Assembly (NCBI RefSeq): GCF_003255815.1
Contig: NC_037669.1
Coordinates: 52,974,945-53,038,944, forward strand
Source: Theropithecus gelada
Taxonomy: Eukaryota; Chordata; Mammalia; Primates; Cercopithecidae
Length of the DNA: 64,000 bases
Direction: 5' to 3'
A program made the position numbers and the translations under genes. Below are positions 1-10,578 of this stretch, piece after piece. Every line of letters begins with the position of its first letter. Within the stretch, counting starts at the first letter, position 1. Under the pieces are notes generated by a model. It was not told where the DNA came from and searched no databases. It saw only the letters and a list, made by a program, of their open reading frames with translations.

Positions 1-159
1 CCTTCTTAAAGGGTGTGAGTGAGGCACATTTTTGAGACCATATACCTCTGAAAATTCTACCCTCCCTTTGATAGATAGTATTGGCTAGATATCAAATTCT
101 AGGGTGGAAATAATTTTCCCTCTTTATTTATATCTGCTTTCCATTCATTATTCAGTCAC
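1..159. repeat. Old interspersed repeat, copy A (left part)
   Basis: The motif order 'aggcacattt..gagaccat..tctgaaa' followed by a 'gctagatatcaaattctagg' block also occurs near 8550-8640, so this is the left end of a diverged repeat present twice in the window. It resumes at about 1145-1610 after the Alu array. I could not resolve the family. Confidence 0.5.
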
Positions 160-877
160 TTGGTTCCTTCCTTCCTTCCTTCCTTCCTTCCTTCCTTCCT
201 TCCTTCCTTCCTTCCTTCCTTCCTTCNNTCCCTCCCTCCCTCCCTCCCTCCCTCCCTCCTTCCTTCCTTCCTTCCTTCCTTCCTTCCTTCCTTCCTTCCT
301 TCCTTCCTCGGTTGCCCAGGTTACAGTGGAGTGACACAGTCCTGGCTGGCTGGCTGGCTTGCTTCCTTCCTTCCCTCCCTCCTTCCCTCCCTCCCTCCCT
401 CCCTCCCTCCTTCCTTCCTTCCTTCCTTCCTTCCTTCCTTCCTTCCTCAGTTGGCCAGGCTACAGTGGAGTGACACAGTCCTGGCTTCCTCCCTCCCTCC
501 CTCCTTCCTTCCTTCCTTCCTTCCTTCCTTCCTTCCTTCCTTCCTTCCTTTCTTCTTCCTTCCTTCCTTCCTTCCTTCCTTCCTTCCTTCCTTCCTCGGT
601 TGCCCAGGCTACAGTGGAGTGGCACAGTCCTGGCTTGCTTGCTTGCTTGCTTGCTTGCTTCCTTCCTTCCTTCCTTCCTTCCTCCCTCCCTCCCTCCCTC
701 AGTTGCCCAGGCTACAGTGGAGTGGCACAGTCCTTCCTGGCTAACTGGCTTCCTTCCTTCCTTCCTTCCTTCCTTCCTTCCTTCCTTCCTTCCTTCCTTC
801 CTTCCTTCCCTCCCTCCTTCCCTCCCTCCCTCCCTCCCTCCCTCCCTCCTTCCCTCCCTCCCTCCCTCCTTCCATCC
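160..877 (-). repeat. Composite (CCTT)n/(CCCT)n array with embedded Alu fragments
   Basis: Long runs of (ttcc)n and (tccc)n are interrupted by four copies of a roughly 40-bp Alu segment ('gttgcccaggctacagtgg' followed by 'agtggcacagtcctggct') starting near 308, 447, 596 and 699. A fifth copy at 878 continues into a normal Alu body. Several copies are followed by short (ggct)n or (gctt)n runs that grade into (cctt)n. The array sits where the minus-strand Alu's T-tract should be. Open frames here are only Pro/Ser/Leu/Phe repeats. Two N bases (227-228) lie inside. Confidence 0.9.
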
Positions 878-1144
878 TCGGTTGCCCAGGCTACAGTAGA
901 GTGGCACAGTCCTGGCTCACTGCAACCTCAAACTCCCAAGCTCAAATGACTCTCCCACCTCAACCTCCTGAGTAACTGGGACTACAGGCATGCACCACCA
1001 CGCCTGAGTGGTTTTTGTATTTTCAGTAGAAACGGGGTTTCACCATATTGCCCAGGCTAGTCTCGAATCCTGGGCTGAAGCCATCCTCCCACCTTGGTCT
1101 TCCAAAGTATTGGGTTAACTGGTGTGAACCACTGTGCCCAGCCT
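878..1144 (-). mobile_element. Alu, body adjoining the tetranucleotide array
   Basis: Minus-strand Alu read from 'tgcccaggctacagtag' to 'gtgtgaaccactgtgcccagcc'. Its A-tail side (left) is replaced by the composite tetranucleotide array at 160-877. Confidence 0.9.
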
Positions 1145-1611
1145 CAGTGGGTCTTTTCTATCTGGAATTTTATAAGCTTCAATTCTAAAGAATTTTTTTT
1201 TATTATTTCTGTAATTATTTTTCATACCCATTTTCTTAGTTTGTTCTTCCTGGGATTCCTGTTAGGTGGTTGCTAGACCTCCTGGTTTAACCCTTTTCCC
1301 TCTCTCTCTCTCTCCCCCATCTCTTTGTTTATTAAATTTAGCTTTATGGGAGAATTTTTCTGATTGGTTTTGTAACACTTCTACTGAATTTTTAATTTTC
1401 CCAAAATGTTCTTTCTTATAGCATCCTGTTTTTGTATTATGGATGCATTATTTTCTCCTAATCTCTTTAATGATCTTTATTATAGCATTTGAAGATTTTT
1501 GTCTTGTTCTCTCACATTGTTTCTTTCTCTTAGTTCCTCTTGTCTGTTTATACTCTAGTCTGTTATGTTAGAAGCCTTCTTCAAATGTCTGAATTTCCTT
1601 CCTGGCCTATT
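1145..1611. repeat. Old interspersed repeat, copy A (right part)
   Basis: T-rich sequence with the motif series 'ctagacctcctgg', 'ttaattttcccaaaatgttc', 'tatagcatcctgtttttgta' and 'ttatggatgca'. These occur in the same order at 8950-9180 ('ggatctcttag', 'tttgcatcctattcttgt', 'tttatgg'). It is a second half of the repeat split by the Alu. Confidence 0.5.
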
Positions 1612-1977
1612 TTTTTAAATTAATTAATGAATTAATTAATTTGACAGGGGGTTTCACTCTGTCACCTAGGCTACAGTGTAGTGGCATGATCATAGTTCAC
1701 TGCAGCCTTGAACTGTTGCATTCAAGTGATCCTCCCACCTCAGCCCCTTGAGGAGCTGGGACTATAGGCCCATGCCACTATGCCCAACTGGTTTTTTTAT
1801 ATATGTGTATATACATATATTTGTACCCATATGATCTGAGACATTAACTTTTTTTTTTGTAGAGACAGGGTCTCACTTTGTTGCCCTGGCTGGTCTCGAA
1901 CTCCTAGGCTCAAGCAATCCTCCCGCCTTGGCCTCCCAAAGTACTGGGATTACAGGCAAGAGCCACCGTGCCTGGCT
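1612..1977 (-). mobile_element. Alu (J-like) with an internal AT-rich insert
   Basis: Minus-strand Alu from a T/AT-rich tail to 'gccaccgtgcctggct'. About 50 bases of (tatg/tata)-rich sequence at 1795-1850 separate the two arms, where the A-rich linker has expanded. Confidence 0.9.
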
Positions 1978-2110
1978 CTGGCCTGTTTTTAAAGAATGAG
2001 AAGAATGAGGCACTAAAATGCAGACTGGAAGTTCTTTGTGGTATATCAGGCTTGTCAACTGGTGGGCTTGACTATAGGATTATGAGGCAAAGACCTGGCT
2101 ATTTTATTTT

Positions 2111-2410
2111 GTTTTGTTTTGTTTTTTTGAAATGGAGTCTCTCTCTGTCGCCCAGGCTGGAGTGCAGTGACGCGATCTCAGCTCACTGCAACCTCCGCCT
2201 CCTAAGTTCAAGTGATTCTTGAATCAGGAGCCTCCCAAATAGCTGGAACTACAGGCATGCGCCATCACACCCAGCTGATTTTTGTATTTTTAGTAGCGAC
2301 GGGGTTTCACCATGTTGGCCAAGCCAGTCTTGAACTCCTGACCTAAGCAATCTGCCTGCTTTGGCCTCCTAAAGTGCTGGGATTACTGGTGTGAGCCACT
2401 GCACCTGGCC
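2111..2410 (-). mobile_element. Alu with target-site duplication
   Basis: Full-length minus-strand Alu. The flanks 'agacctggctattttatt' (about 2091-2108) and 'ggacctggctgttttatt' (2413-2430) are a diverged target-site duplication of about 18 bp. Confidence 0.92.
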
Positions 2411-2430
2411 AAGGACCTGGCTGTTTTATT

Positions 2431-3415
2431 GGAGGATCTCAAATATCAGTGTCTGTAGAATTTCTCCAGAGATCTTCTATTCTCTGGCTGGAGGACAGGG
2501 AAGTATAATGTGTCTGTCTACCAACTTTCTAGAAACTGAACAAGGGAAAAGGACTAGGAATTTTCTCCAACTGTGAAGATAAAGGTATCCAGAATCCTCC
2601 CTACGGCCTATAAAAGTCTGCATGATCTAGTTTCGCATCAGTTTCTTTTCCCAGGAAATTTACAAGAATAAGATTGGGGGACTGAGTTACAGCTCCCAGT
2701 GCTGTATCTGGACTTGAGACTGCAACTGAGACTCATCTTCTCCCACCTCTGCTACTCATCCAGGTTCCCTTCACCTTCATCTGTCGCTTCTGCTTATCTT
2801 GACAGGGTGGTCCAGACCGTCATCTCAGAGGAGTCTGGAGGACCCTGGCCACCACATTTGTCCTCTTACCATAAAAATTGGGCAAGGGGTCCTCTAAGAG
2901 ATGTGTATCAGCACCCCAGCTCCTGATGACCAGGGCCAATTACTTCTGCCAGTGTAGTGACTCATTGCCTTGTCTGCTGGACTTATGGCATGGGATTCTA
3001 AATGGATTGGGTGGCAGTCGTAACTTTAAAAAGTTAATGGGATGCTTACTGTGTCCTCTGGTAGAACCATCCCTTCTCTGGGAATTGGGACCTCTAGACC
3101 CACAGACCTAGAGCTGTGGTGATAGGAAACAAAGTGTTCCCAAGTGTGTCCCTGGGAGTGATAAGGTCACTTCTCCTTCTACCCTGGGTTGCCAGGCCCA
3201 TGTCTTCTGCCAGTTGGGAATATAGTACTGTGTAATGGTGGTTGATTCTGGATGTGTAGCACAGCCCATCCTCGCAGGACAGTGTCTTCAAGCTGTGCCT
3301 CTGCTCTGAGTTGACACATAAAATCTGCCTTACCCCTGCATCTTTTAGGTCTGCAGGTGGTGCTCATCTCTGCCATTCCTCCTGGGATACGGTTTTATTT
3401 TTTCTTTACTCTTTT
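2431..3415. other. Intronic sequence, possible L2 relic
   Basis: No gene signal was seen. The part near 2590-2640 ('cggcctataaaagtctgcat' followed by 'gatct') resembles LINE-2 but is too diverged to be certain. The remainder is unannotated single-copy-looking DNA. Confidence 0.4.
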
Positions 3416-3720
3416 GGCCAGGGGGAGAGAATGGCAGCTTCACGCCTCTAATCCCAGCATTTTGGGAGGCCGAGGTGGGTGGATCACTTGAGGCCAGGCA
3501 TTCAAGACTAGCCTGGCCAACATGGCGAAACCCTGTCTCTACTAAAAATACGAAAATTAGCCAGGCATGGTGGTATGCACCTGTAATCCTAGCTACTCGG
3601 GAGGCTGAGGCATGAGAATCACTTGAGCCTGGGAGATGGAGATTGCAGCGAACTGAGATCGTACCACTGCACTCCAGCCTGGGCAACACAGCGAGACTCT
3701 GTCTCAAAAAAAATAGTAAT
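3416..3720 (+). mobile_element. Alu
   Basis: Plus-strand Alu from 'ggccagggggagag' to 'ctctgtctcaaaaaaaatag'. The first ten bases of the promoter box region are altered. Confidence 0.92.
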
Positions 3721-4070
3721 AACAAAACCAAATATTAGCTTTATTGATGAATACTTCTATACCATAAAAGCTAGTGTTTATAGTATATTCACAGAGCTGC
3801 ACAGCCATCACCACAATGTAATTTAAGAATATTTCTGTCACTCCATACCCATTAGCAGTCCCCAGCTCTCCCCTCCCCCAGGAAACCACTAATCCACTTT
3901 CTGTCTCTGTAGATTTGTCTGTTCTGGACAGTTCATATGAAAGGAATCATACAATATCAGGTTTTTTCCATATCTATCTGCTTTTTTCTTAAGTTGACAT
4001 TTAATAATTCTATCCATGTCTGCTTTTAAAATGCAATTTGACTTTCACAATTTAGCTGAATGCTTTCACT
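3721..4070 (-). mobile_element. L1M 3' end fragment
   Basis: The sequence has the typical inverted mammalian-L1 3' motifs: 'ctttattgatgaatactt', 'cagccatcaccacaatgt', 'gaaaccactaatccac' and 'tgaaaggaatcatacaatat'. It is an old, 5'-truncated minus-strand LINE-1. Confidence 0.75.
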
Positions 4071-4577
4071 TTCATATTTCCATGAGAATTAGTGTAAGGA
4101 AAATGAGAATTTACCAAATTTTTAAACCATGTCACCTGATATTTTATCTTTACACACATGCTTTCAAGTGAAAATTCCAGTGCATTATTTTCCTGAAGAG
4201 AAAGCAGTGGCAAATATTACTTTCTAATTTTTTTATATGTCACTTAAGCCATTGGAAGCTTCATAGGTAAAGCATAAGTGAAATATAAGTTTATTCTAAC
4301 TAATCCCAATATGTGGCCTCAAAACATAAGCCCATAAATGTCATTTCTAAGATTAGTTTATATAAATACTCAAATTTGTTGTCATTTTTGTAGCCAAAGC
4401 TAAGTAGAGGATGGGTCCTGTGAATTTAGAACCATCCTAGTGATAAATGTCAAATATTTAGGTAAAAACCTAAATATTTACCCCTCTACCTTTACGGAGC
4501 CATTAAATAATAACATTTTCTCCTGCTTTGCATAGATTTTTATAGGCAAAACTAGAAAATTCAGGTATTTGGTATAT
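4071..4577. other. Intronic, nothing recognised
   Basis: AT-rich single-copy-looking DNA. No open frame, splice-bounded exon or repeat family was recognised. Confidence 0.5.
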
Positions 4578-4867
4578 ACTTTTTTTTCGAGACTGTCTTG
4601 CTCTTGTCACCCAGGCTGTAGTGCAGTGGCACAGTCACCGCTTGTCATATCCTCAACTTCCCAGGCTCAAATGATCCTCCCAACCTCAGCCTCCCAAGTA
4701 GACAGAACTATAGGCTTGCACCACCATGTCTGGCTATTTTTTTTTTCATAGAGCTGGATATCTCACACTTTTGCTAGGGCTGATCTTGAATTTTTGGGCT
4801 CAAGCAATTCTCTCACCTCAGCCTCCCAAACTGTTGGGATTACAGGTGTGAACCTGCGCACCTGGCC
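4578..4867 (-). mobile_element. Alu (J-like)
   Basis: Minus-strand, clearly diverged Alu running from a T-tract with 'cgagactgtcttgctcttgt' to 'aacctgcgcacctggcc'. Confidence 0.9.
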
Positions 4868-5967
4868 CATTTGGTATATAGTTAATAAATATTTAATCAA
4901 TTTTTAAAATGGTAGAGTGAGTAGATTCTAATTATTAAGAAAGTTGGTCATATCTGTAAACTCTAAGCCTAAAATGTAATACATTCATCTGATTTTTTCT
5001 TACTGTTCTCTTAATTGAAGTTAAAACCTAAATATTTGTGAAAAGGATACAAGACAGATTCTTCCTTGGGAAATAACGTGATGAGCTATTGAGGGCAGTG
5101 TTACTGGTTCTGCACTTGGCAGGAAATCAACGTTTACAAGATTTTTTAAAAATTCATTCCATGAGGCACAGTGTATGAAACTGGGAGTTAGGAAAGCTAG
5201 GTCTGGCCTCAGCTCTGTGGCTAACTTTTGATTCAAGGGTTTCTGAGTAAAGTCCGACACATAGTTTTACATGTTTTATTTATACATTTATCTTCAGCAT
5301 CTTAACATCTTAATATGTTTTAGAATACTTTGGGAACCAAAGCCACTGGCATAGTAGCTGTAGGACAACTAAGTTGTATTGATTCAGGTACTCATTTCCT
5401 TTTTGTTTTTTTGAGTAACTACTGTGTGCCGGGGATTAAAAGTGAGTAAGATTAGTTTCTGTCATCAGTGTGTTCCTACAGTTTGTGAAATACAGCATAC
5501 TAAAAGGCCTTATAGGCAGGAGACACAATTCAGATCCCACTCACTCTCATTGATGGTGTGATCAGGGCACGTCAGTCTCCCTGCATTTGAAATGGGAGGG
5601 GTCATCTCAGTGCCCGGATTTGACGCAGCCTCCATGAGTGTCAACTGCAGCACCACTTCCTTTGACTGCTGGATTTAAGACAAATATAAATTTTAAAACC
5701 AAAAGTCAAAAATTGATCCTTGAGAGTGGCTTCTATTCTTAGGTAGAAATGCAATATTATAGGACAAGAATTATCCTTTTTGAAGGGACTTAGACTCCTG
5801 AACTGAACCCATTCAGTTTCAGAAAAGAGAGTCTCCTTAGCGTGCTGCCTTGCCAGGGGTGTGGGTGCATATATGTCTGTGTGATTTTGAAAGAGAAGCC
5901 CTGTGTCTGTGAGTATTTGTAGAATTTAAAGCACTTCCGTAGACATTGTCTTTGTTCCCCCCTTCAG
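4868..5967. other. Intron before the 5968 exon
   Basis: Mostly unique sequence. A MIR/L2-like trace occurs near 5405-5475 ('taactactgtgtgccggg'). The last about 20 bases form the polypyrimidine tract of the exon at 5968. Confidence 0.5.
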
Positions 5968-6133
5968 ATAGATAAAAGCCCAGAAGGACAGTTCACTCAG
6001 CTGATGACATTGCCCAAAAGCTTACAGCAACAGATACATCATATTATGGACTCTCCTGGAAAAAACAGAGATGTGGAAGAAACTTTATTTCAAGTGGCTC
6101 ATGATCCCGACTGTGGAGATGTGGTGCGACTAG
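5968..6133 (+). CDS. Antepenultimate coding exon of an unidentified gene
   Basis: This 166-bp exon is bounded by a good acceptor (pyrimidine-rich tract ending 'ccccttcag' at 5967) and a GTACGT donor at 6134. Read from 5968 it is open in one frame: 55 codons plus one base of a split glycine codon. The peptide is soluble and polar. It starts IDKSPEGQFTQLMTLPK, then has a glutamine/histidine-rich stretch (SLQQQIHHIMDSPGK) and an acidic tail (DVEETLFQVAHDPDCGDVV). No membrane segment, signal peptide or catalytic motif is visible. The phase (1) matches the next exon exactly, which is the main reason for calling it a real exon. I do not recognise the protein. No start codon should be sought here, because the acceptor shows that the exon is internal. 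Exon reality is well supported; identity is open. Confidence 0.85.
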
Positions 6134-6628
6134 GTACGTTTATGAATTTGAGGTTGAGGAAATGCCAGCCATGGGGAAAAGCGGACTTTGTGATTGGGAC
6201 ATACTATTTCTTCCTTTTTGTTTAGTGAAATAGAGAGATTGCCTCTCAGAAGAAGAAAGCACTAAAAGTTTGAGGGTTTTTCTAAATCTGAATTTTTACT
6301 TGTTTGAAGTAACATGGTGAAAATACTTCTATTTTTAAATTTGGGATCCTAAATCACTGTCAAAGGGAGAAACAATGTTTCTTTTGGTTTCTAGAGCACA
6401 ACTTCTAGAATTTATTTAAAAGATTATGTCTGTGTTCTTTGTGGTGGTCTGAGAAAAGAGATTGGTGGCATTTTTTTGTGCTTTTGTAACATCGAGAACA
6501 CAGCTTTCCTCAATCAACTCCATTTGATGTGTCTCATACAGTGTTCAGTGCATTCCCTCAGACATGGCCCACGTTCCACAGCATTTTTGCCAGCCCTGCC
6601 CTAATGTTTATCCAAAACTCTGAACCCA
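6134..6628. other. Intron, nothing recognised
   Basis: Starts with the GTACGT donor. No repeat or second exon was seen. Confidence 0.5.
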
Positions 6629-6930
6629 GGCCAGGTGCAATGGCTCATGCCTGTAATCCCAACACTTTAGGAAGTCCAGGAGGGAGAATCACTTGAGGCC
6701 AGGAATTTGAGACCAGCTTGGGCAACAGAGCAAGACTCTGTCTCTGCAAAAATTTAAAAAGTAGCTGGGCATGGTGGCACGTGCCTATAGTCTCTGCTAA
6801 CTTGGGAGTCTGAGGTGGGAGGATCGCTTGAGCAGTTGGAGGCTGCAGTGAGCTAGGATCATACCACTACACTCCAGGCTGGGCGATAGAGCAGTCCTTA
6901 TCTCTTAAAAAAAAATAATAATAAAAAAAT
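6629..6930 (+). mobile_element. Alu
   Basis: Plus-strand Alu from 'ggccaggtgcaatggctcat' to an A-rich tail with 'aataataataaaaaaat'. Confidence 0.92.
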
Positions 6931-7746
6931 CCTGAACCTGATCTTCAGACACTAACTTCCCTTTAAGGTGCTAAAGGTAATTTATGAGATCAGTCAATCA
7001 AGAAATATTTATAAAATTGAGAATGAGTCCCTCTGTCAATTGAGTGCATTCTCCTGTTTTCATTCAGTAAATATGTACTGAGGTGCCAGATAGAATTTAC
7101 GGAAATGCTTTGCTGAGACCATCACACTGCAGTGGAACATGAGCTGCAGCAAGTGCTCCACTCCCACTCTCCGCCTGGGCCTGACTAGGTTTGCACTGGG
7201 TCACCAGCTCCCCATCCTGAAGATAGCTCTGTATGAGACACCCTGTTGTTTGTTTGAATGTGATCCTGGCAACAGTGTGATCTGGGCTGTCTCTTTGAGG
7301 GGAGTGAAACTTGTTCCTCACTGTGGAATCCGTATGTGTATTTTCAGAATGAAAGTTTTTCTCGTAGATGTAATCATTTGGTTTTTATCTTTTCATGTTA
7401 TGCAATTGAGAACCAGAAATCTCAGGCAGATTTAAGTCATAAAATCTTAAATCTGACCCTTTGAGGGTCAGCTAACCCACCCCCTTGTTTTAAGGGGAGG
7501 AGGTGCAGAGCTGTTCGGTCACCGGCTTGGACCCACACAGCCGGGTGGCGCCGCGGCTGGCTGCTCTGGTCTCCTGGCCCTCAATTCCAGTGCCGTTTTC
7601 ACTGTCACTGTGACAGCAGGACAGAGATAGATTTGGTGGTTTGATTGGCTGACTAGAAAGAATATTTAGTTTCAAATTTTAAAACTGTTAAGATGACTAA
7701 CATCTGTTTTGGGTTTTTTGGTCTCCTTTTTGTTTTTATCTCACAG
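6931..7746. other. Intron with a small CpG-bearing patch
   Basis: No exon was recognised before 7747. A short GC-rich patch ('cacagccgggtggcgccgcg') lies at about 7535-7555. Too short and isolated to call a CpG island. Confidence 0.4.
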
Positions 7747-7809
7747 GGCTTTCAGCAATCGTGAGACCTTCTAGTATAAGACAGAGCACGAAAGGCATTT
7801 TTACTGCTG
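7747..7809 (+). CDS. Penultimate coding exon of the same gene
   Basis: This 63-bp exon lies between a strong acceptor (T-rich tract ending 'ttttatctcacag' at 7746) and a GTAAGA donor at 7810. It completes the split glycine codon from 6133, encodes 20 further residues (LSAIVRPSSIRQSTKGIFTA) and leaves one base of another split glycine. The peptide is basic and serine-rich; RPSSIRQS could be a phosphorylation site, but that is inference only. The upstream intron is 1613 bp. The reading frame stays open past the donor for 131 more codons, to about 8201, so a retained-intron C-terminus is conceivable; there is no AATAAA close downstream to support it. Confidence 0.85.
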
Positions 7810-8529
7810 GTAAGAGCTTTAGAAATCCATGTATAACATACCTGCTGACTAAAGCTTTGTCTCTTTTAAGTGCTTGTGAAATGCTGAGCTTTGATGGCCA
7901 TAAACTGGGATATTGCAGTAAGGTACAAACAGGCATAACAGCAGCAGAATCTGGTGGTCTAACAACGTCAGACCATTGGCAGTGCTGTTGGAAGCTTTAC
8001 TACCCTTCTGAATTTTCTGAGATACTTCCTGTGTGCAGGGTTTTTTCCTCATGTTGTTTTATTTATCAGAGTTACAGATGCATAGGATTGCAAAAACAGC
8101 AGCACTTGTGCTCCCTCTCCTCTTCCCCTTCTCTGAGACCACTGCTTCCATCTGTCTTAGTGGGTTATTTTTGTTTTCACTGCCATTTCTCTAAATGGTG
8201 AGTTTTCCTTGCTCCTTCTCTACATTTCAACTTTAGTATCATCTATTGACTTCTCTCTATGGGAGGTTAGAATTCAACTCTGGCACCCACCCTCATCAAA
8301 TGTACTCACCCTCCCATCCCTCTGTCCTCCGAATATAGTTGTCTCGTGGCTTTGGCTAGTTTTCAGTTTGATGGTGTGGTGAGCCACATAGTACACCTTT
8401 CCTTCCCTGCACAGTGTTCTCTCATGGAGAGTGTCTTCACTGTCCCCTGTAGGGGGTCCCTCATTTCTTGTATCTCATGTCTTTCACTTGCTTGGTGCAC
8501 ACTCTCATTTTGATAAAGCACATTTTCCA
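7810..8529. other. Start of the 20-kb last intron
   Basis: Begins with the GTAAGA donor. The exon's frame continues open to about 8201. No repeat family was recognised in this segment. Confidence 0.4.
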
Positions 8530-9200
8530 GTAATTTCCTGAGAAAGGGAACATGGAAGGCACATTTGGAGACCATGTATGTCTGAAAGTCTTTTTTGTCT
8601 GCCCTCACCCATAATTAATACTTAGGCTGGGTATAGATTAGAAATCACTTTCCTTTAAAATTTTGAGATCATTGCTGCATTTATCTTTTACTTGTAGGAT
8701 TGTTGTCTGTGTCTAAAGCCAATCTGATTCTTAATACTTTGTGTATGTTATTTCTGGAAGCATGTTAGGTCTTTATTTTTCCCCAGTGCTCTGAATTCTC
8801 TCAGTGATGTGCTTTAATGTGAGTCTGTTATCTGTTTCACCAGGAACTCATTGCCCTTTCTGTTGGGAAACTCAGAATATAAGCGTATAAGAAAATGTTT
8901 TAAATTTTTTCTTTAATTTCGTCCCATCTGTTTTCTCTGTTCTCTTTCTGGAACTCCTTATATTCAAATATTGGATCTCTTAGATTAGTCCTTTGGTTTT
9001 TGTCTTCTATTTTTTATCTATTTGTTCTTTTGCTCTGCTTTGGGAGATTTTCTCGAATTTCTCAACTTTAGCTTCCAACCCTTCTGTTGAGTGTTTATAA
9101 TTTCCAGGAACTCTCTCTTTTCTTGTTCTCTGAATGCTCCCGTTTTTTGCATCCTATTCTTGTTTTATGGTCTAAATATTTGACATCTCTTTGGAGGACA
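8530..9200. repeat. Old interspersed repeat, copy B
   Basis: Diverged relative of 1-159 plus 1145-1611 in the same orientation. Shared ordered motifs include 'aggcacattt', 'gagaccat', a 'tctctgttctctttctggaa' block and 'gcatcctattcttgttttat'. Composition (T-rich) suggests a reversed LINE or LTR-internal sequence; family unresolved. Confidence 0.5.
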
Positions 9201-9299
9201 AAGTGGCTGTATCAATTCATTGTCCCACAAGCAGAGTAGGAGAATACTCTTTTCTTCCCATTTTTTCCAACATTTGGCATCATCAAGTGATTGATGGAC

Positions 9300-9386
9300 T
9301 TTTCTGGTTCAGGCTTTCTCTATGCAAGCATCCATTGAGCATCTCTCATGTGCCAGCCGCTCGGGATACAAAATTGAACACAGTGC
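9300..9386 (+). repeat. L2/MIR-like fragment split by the THE1 LTR
   Basis: 'cattgagcatctctcatgtg' followed by 'ccagccgctcgggata' and 'aattgaacacagtgctgaa' resembles the L2/MIR 'tgtgccaggcactg' region. Its continuation ('ccttccagaggcttataatc') lies on the other side of the LTR at 9755-9790. Confidence 0.55.
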
Positions 9387-9744
9387 TGAATTAGTCTGTT
9401 CTCACGCTGCTAATAAAGACATACCTGAGATTGGGTAATTTATAAAGGAAAGAGATTTAATTGATTCACAGTTCCACATGGCTGGGGAGGCCTCAGAATC
9501 ATGGCGGAAGGTGAATGAGGAGCAAAGTCATGTCTTACATGGCGGCAGGCAAGAGAGCGTGTGCAGGGGAGCTCCCCTTTATAAAACCATCAGAGCTCAC
9601 GACACTTAATCACTATCATGAGAACAGTACAGGAAAGACCTGCCTCCATGATTCAATTACCTCCCACCGGGTCCCTCCCACGATGTGGGGATTATTACAA
9701 TTCAGGGTGAGATTTGGGTGGGAACACAGAGCCAAACCATATCA
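9387..9744 (-). mobile_element. Solo THE1-type MaLR LTR
   Basis: 358-bp LTR in reverse orientation, from 'tgaattagtctgttctcac' to 'agccaaaccatatca', i.e. TG...CA termini. It is flanked by 5-bp duplications 'agtgc' (9382-9386) and 'aatgc' (9745-9749), one mismatch. No internal coding region is present, so it is a solo LTR left by recombination between the two LTRs of a former provirus-like MaLR element. Confidence 0.88.
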
Positions 9745-10008
9745 AATGCTATACTGCCTTCCAGAGGCTTATAATCTAGAAGGGAAAAGAGACATGCTAA
9801 CAGAAATTTGTGAGAGAGGGAGAAATAGCACAGAGGTAGCCCAAAAAGGGGAGTGATCTTTCAACCTAATTCTGATCCCTGAGTTTGAGATTGCTGGGGA
9901 GCTGGTGTGGTCACACCTCTCAGTGTCTCATAGCCCAACTGCACCGCTCTGAGCATTTGGCCCTTAAGGACCGTGTTGCCCTCCTGAATCACTGGAAAGA
10001 TTCAACAC

Positions 10009-10143
10009 GGCCAGGTGTGGTGGCTCACACTTATAATCCCAGCACTTTGGGAGGCCAGGGTGGGAGGATTGCTTGGGCTCAAGAGTTCAAGACCAGCCTG
10101 GGCAACACAGCAAGACCCTGTCTCTTTAAAAATAATAAAAATA
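10009..10143 (+). mobile_element. Alu left monomer
   Basis: Only the left arm is present, from 'ggccaggtgtggtggctcac' to 'ctgtctctttaaaaataata'. First unit of a head-to-tail Alu cluster. Confidence 0.88.
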
Positions 10144-10279
10144 GGCCAGATGCAGTGGCTCACACCTATAATCCTAGCACTTTGGGAGGCCAAGGCAGGA
10201 GGATCACTTGAGTCCTGGAGTTCGAGATCAGCCTGGGCAACATGGTGGAACCCCATCTCTACAAAAAATATGAAAAATA
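10144..10279 (+). mobile_element. Alu left monomer
   Basis: Second left arm, starting 'ggccagatgcagtggctcac' directly at the A-rich end of the previous unit and ending 'ctctacaaaaaatatgaaaa'. Confidence 0.88.
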
Positions 10280-10578
10280 GGCTGGGTGTGGTGGCTCATG
10301 CCTGTAATCCTAGTACTTTGGGAGGCTGAGACAGGCGGATTATCTGAGCCCAGGAGTTTGAGATCAGCCTGGGCAACATAGTGAAACCTCGTCTCTACTA
10401 AAGTACAAAAAATTAGCCGTGTGTGGTGGTGCATGCCTGTAGTCCCAGTTTCGAAAGGCTGAGGCAGGAGAATTGCTTGAACCTGGCAGGCGGAAGTTGC
10501 AGTGAGACAAGATTGTGCCACTGCACTCTGGCCTGGGCAACAGAGTGAGACTTTGTCTCAAAAAAAAAAAAAAAAAAA
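10280..10578 (+). mobile_element. Full-length Alu in cluster
   Basis: Complete two-arm Alu starting 'ggctgggtgtggtggctcat' and ending in an uninterrupted run of about 18 A. Confidence 0.92.

Noticed and set aside
160..880. CRISPR-like alternation of repeats and spacers
   Set aside because: The repeats are Alu pieces and the spacers are simple tetranucleotides in a primate genome; no cas genes.
104..949. Long open frames on both strands (up to 251 codons)
   Set aside because: They are translations of the (CCTT)n/(CCCT)n array and embedded Alu pieces: only Pro/Ser/Leu/Phe or Lys/Glu/Gly/Arg repeats.
3345..3731. 128-codon minus-strand frame, and similar frames of 70-140 codons elsewhere
   Set aside because: Antisense or sense Alu translations with the familiar 'LPRLECSGTISAHCNL' type string; not genes.
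7530..7565. CpG island at a small GC-rich patch
   Set aside because: Only about 35 bases long and isolated within an intron.
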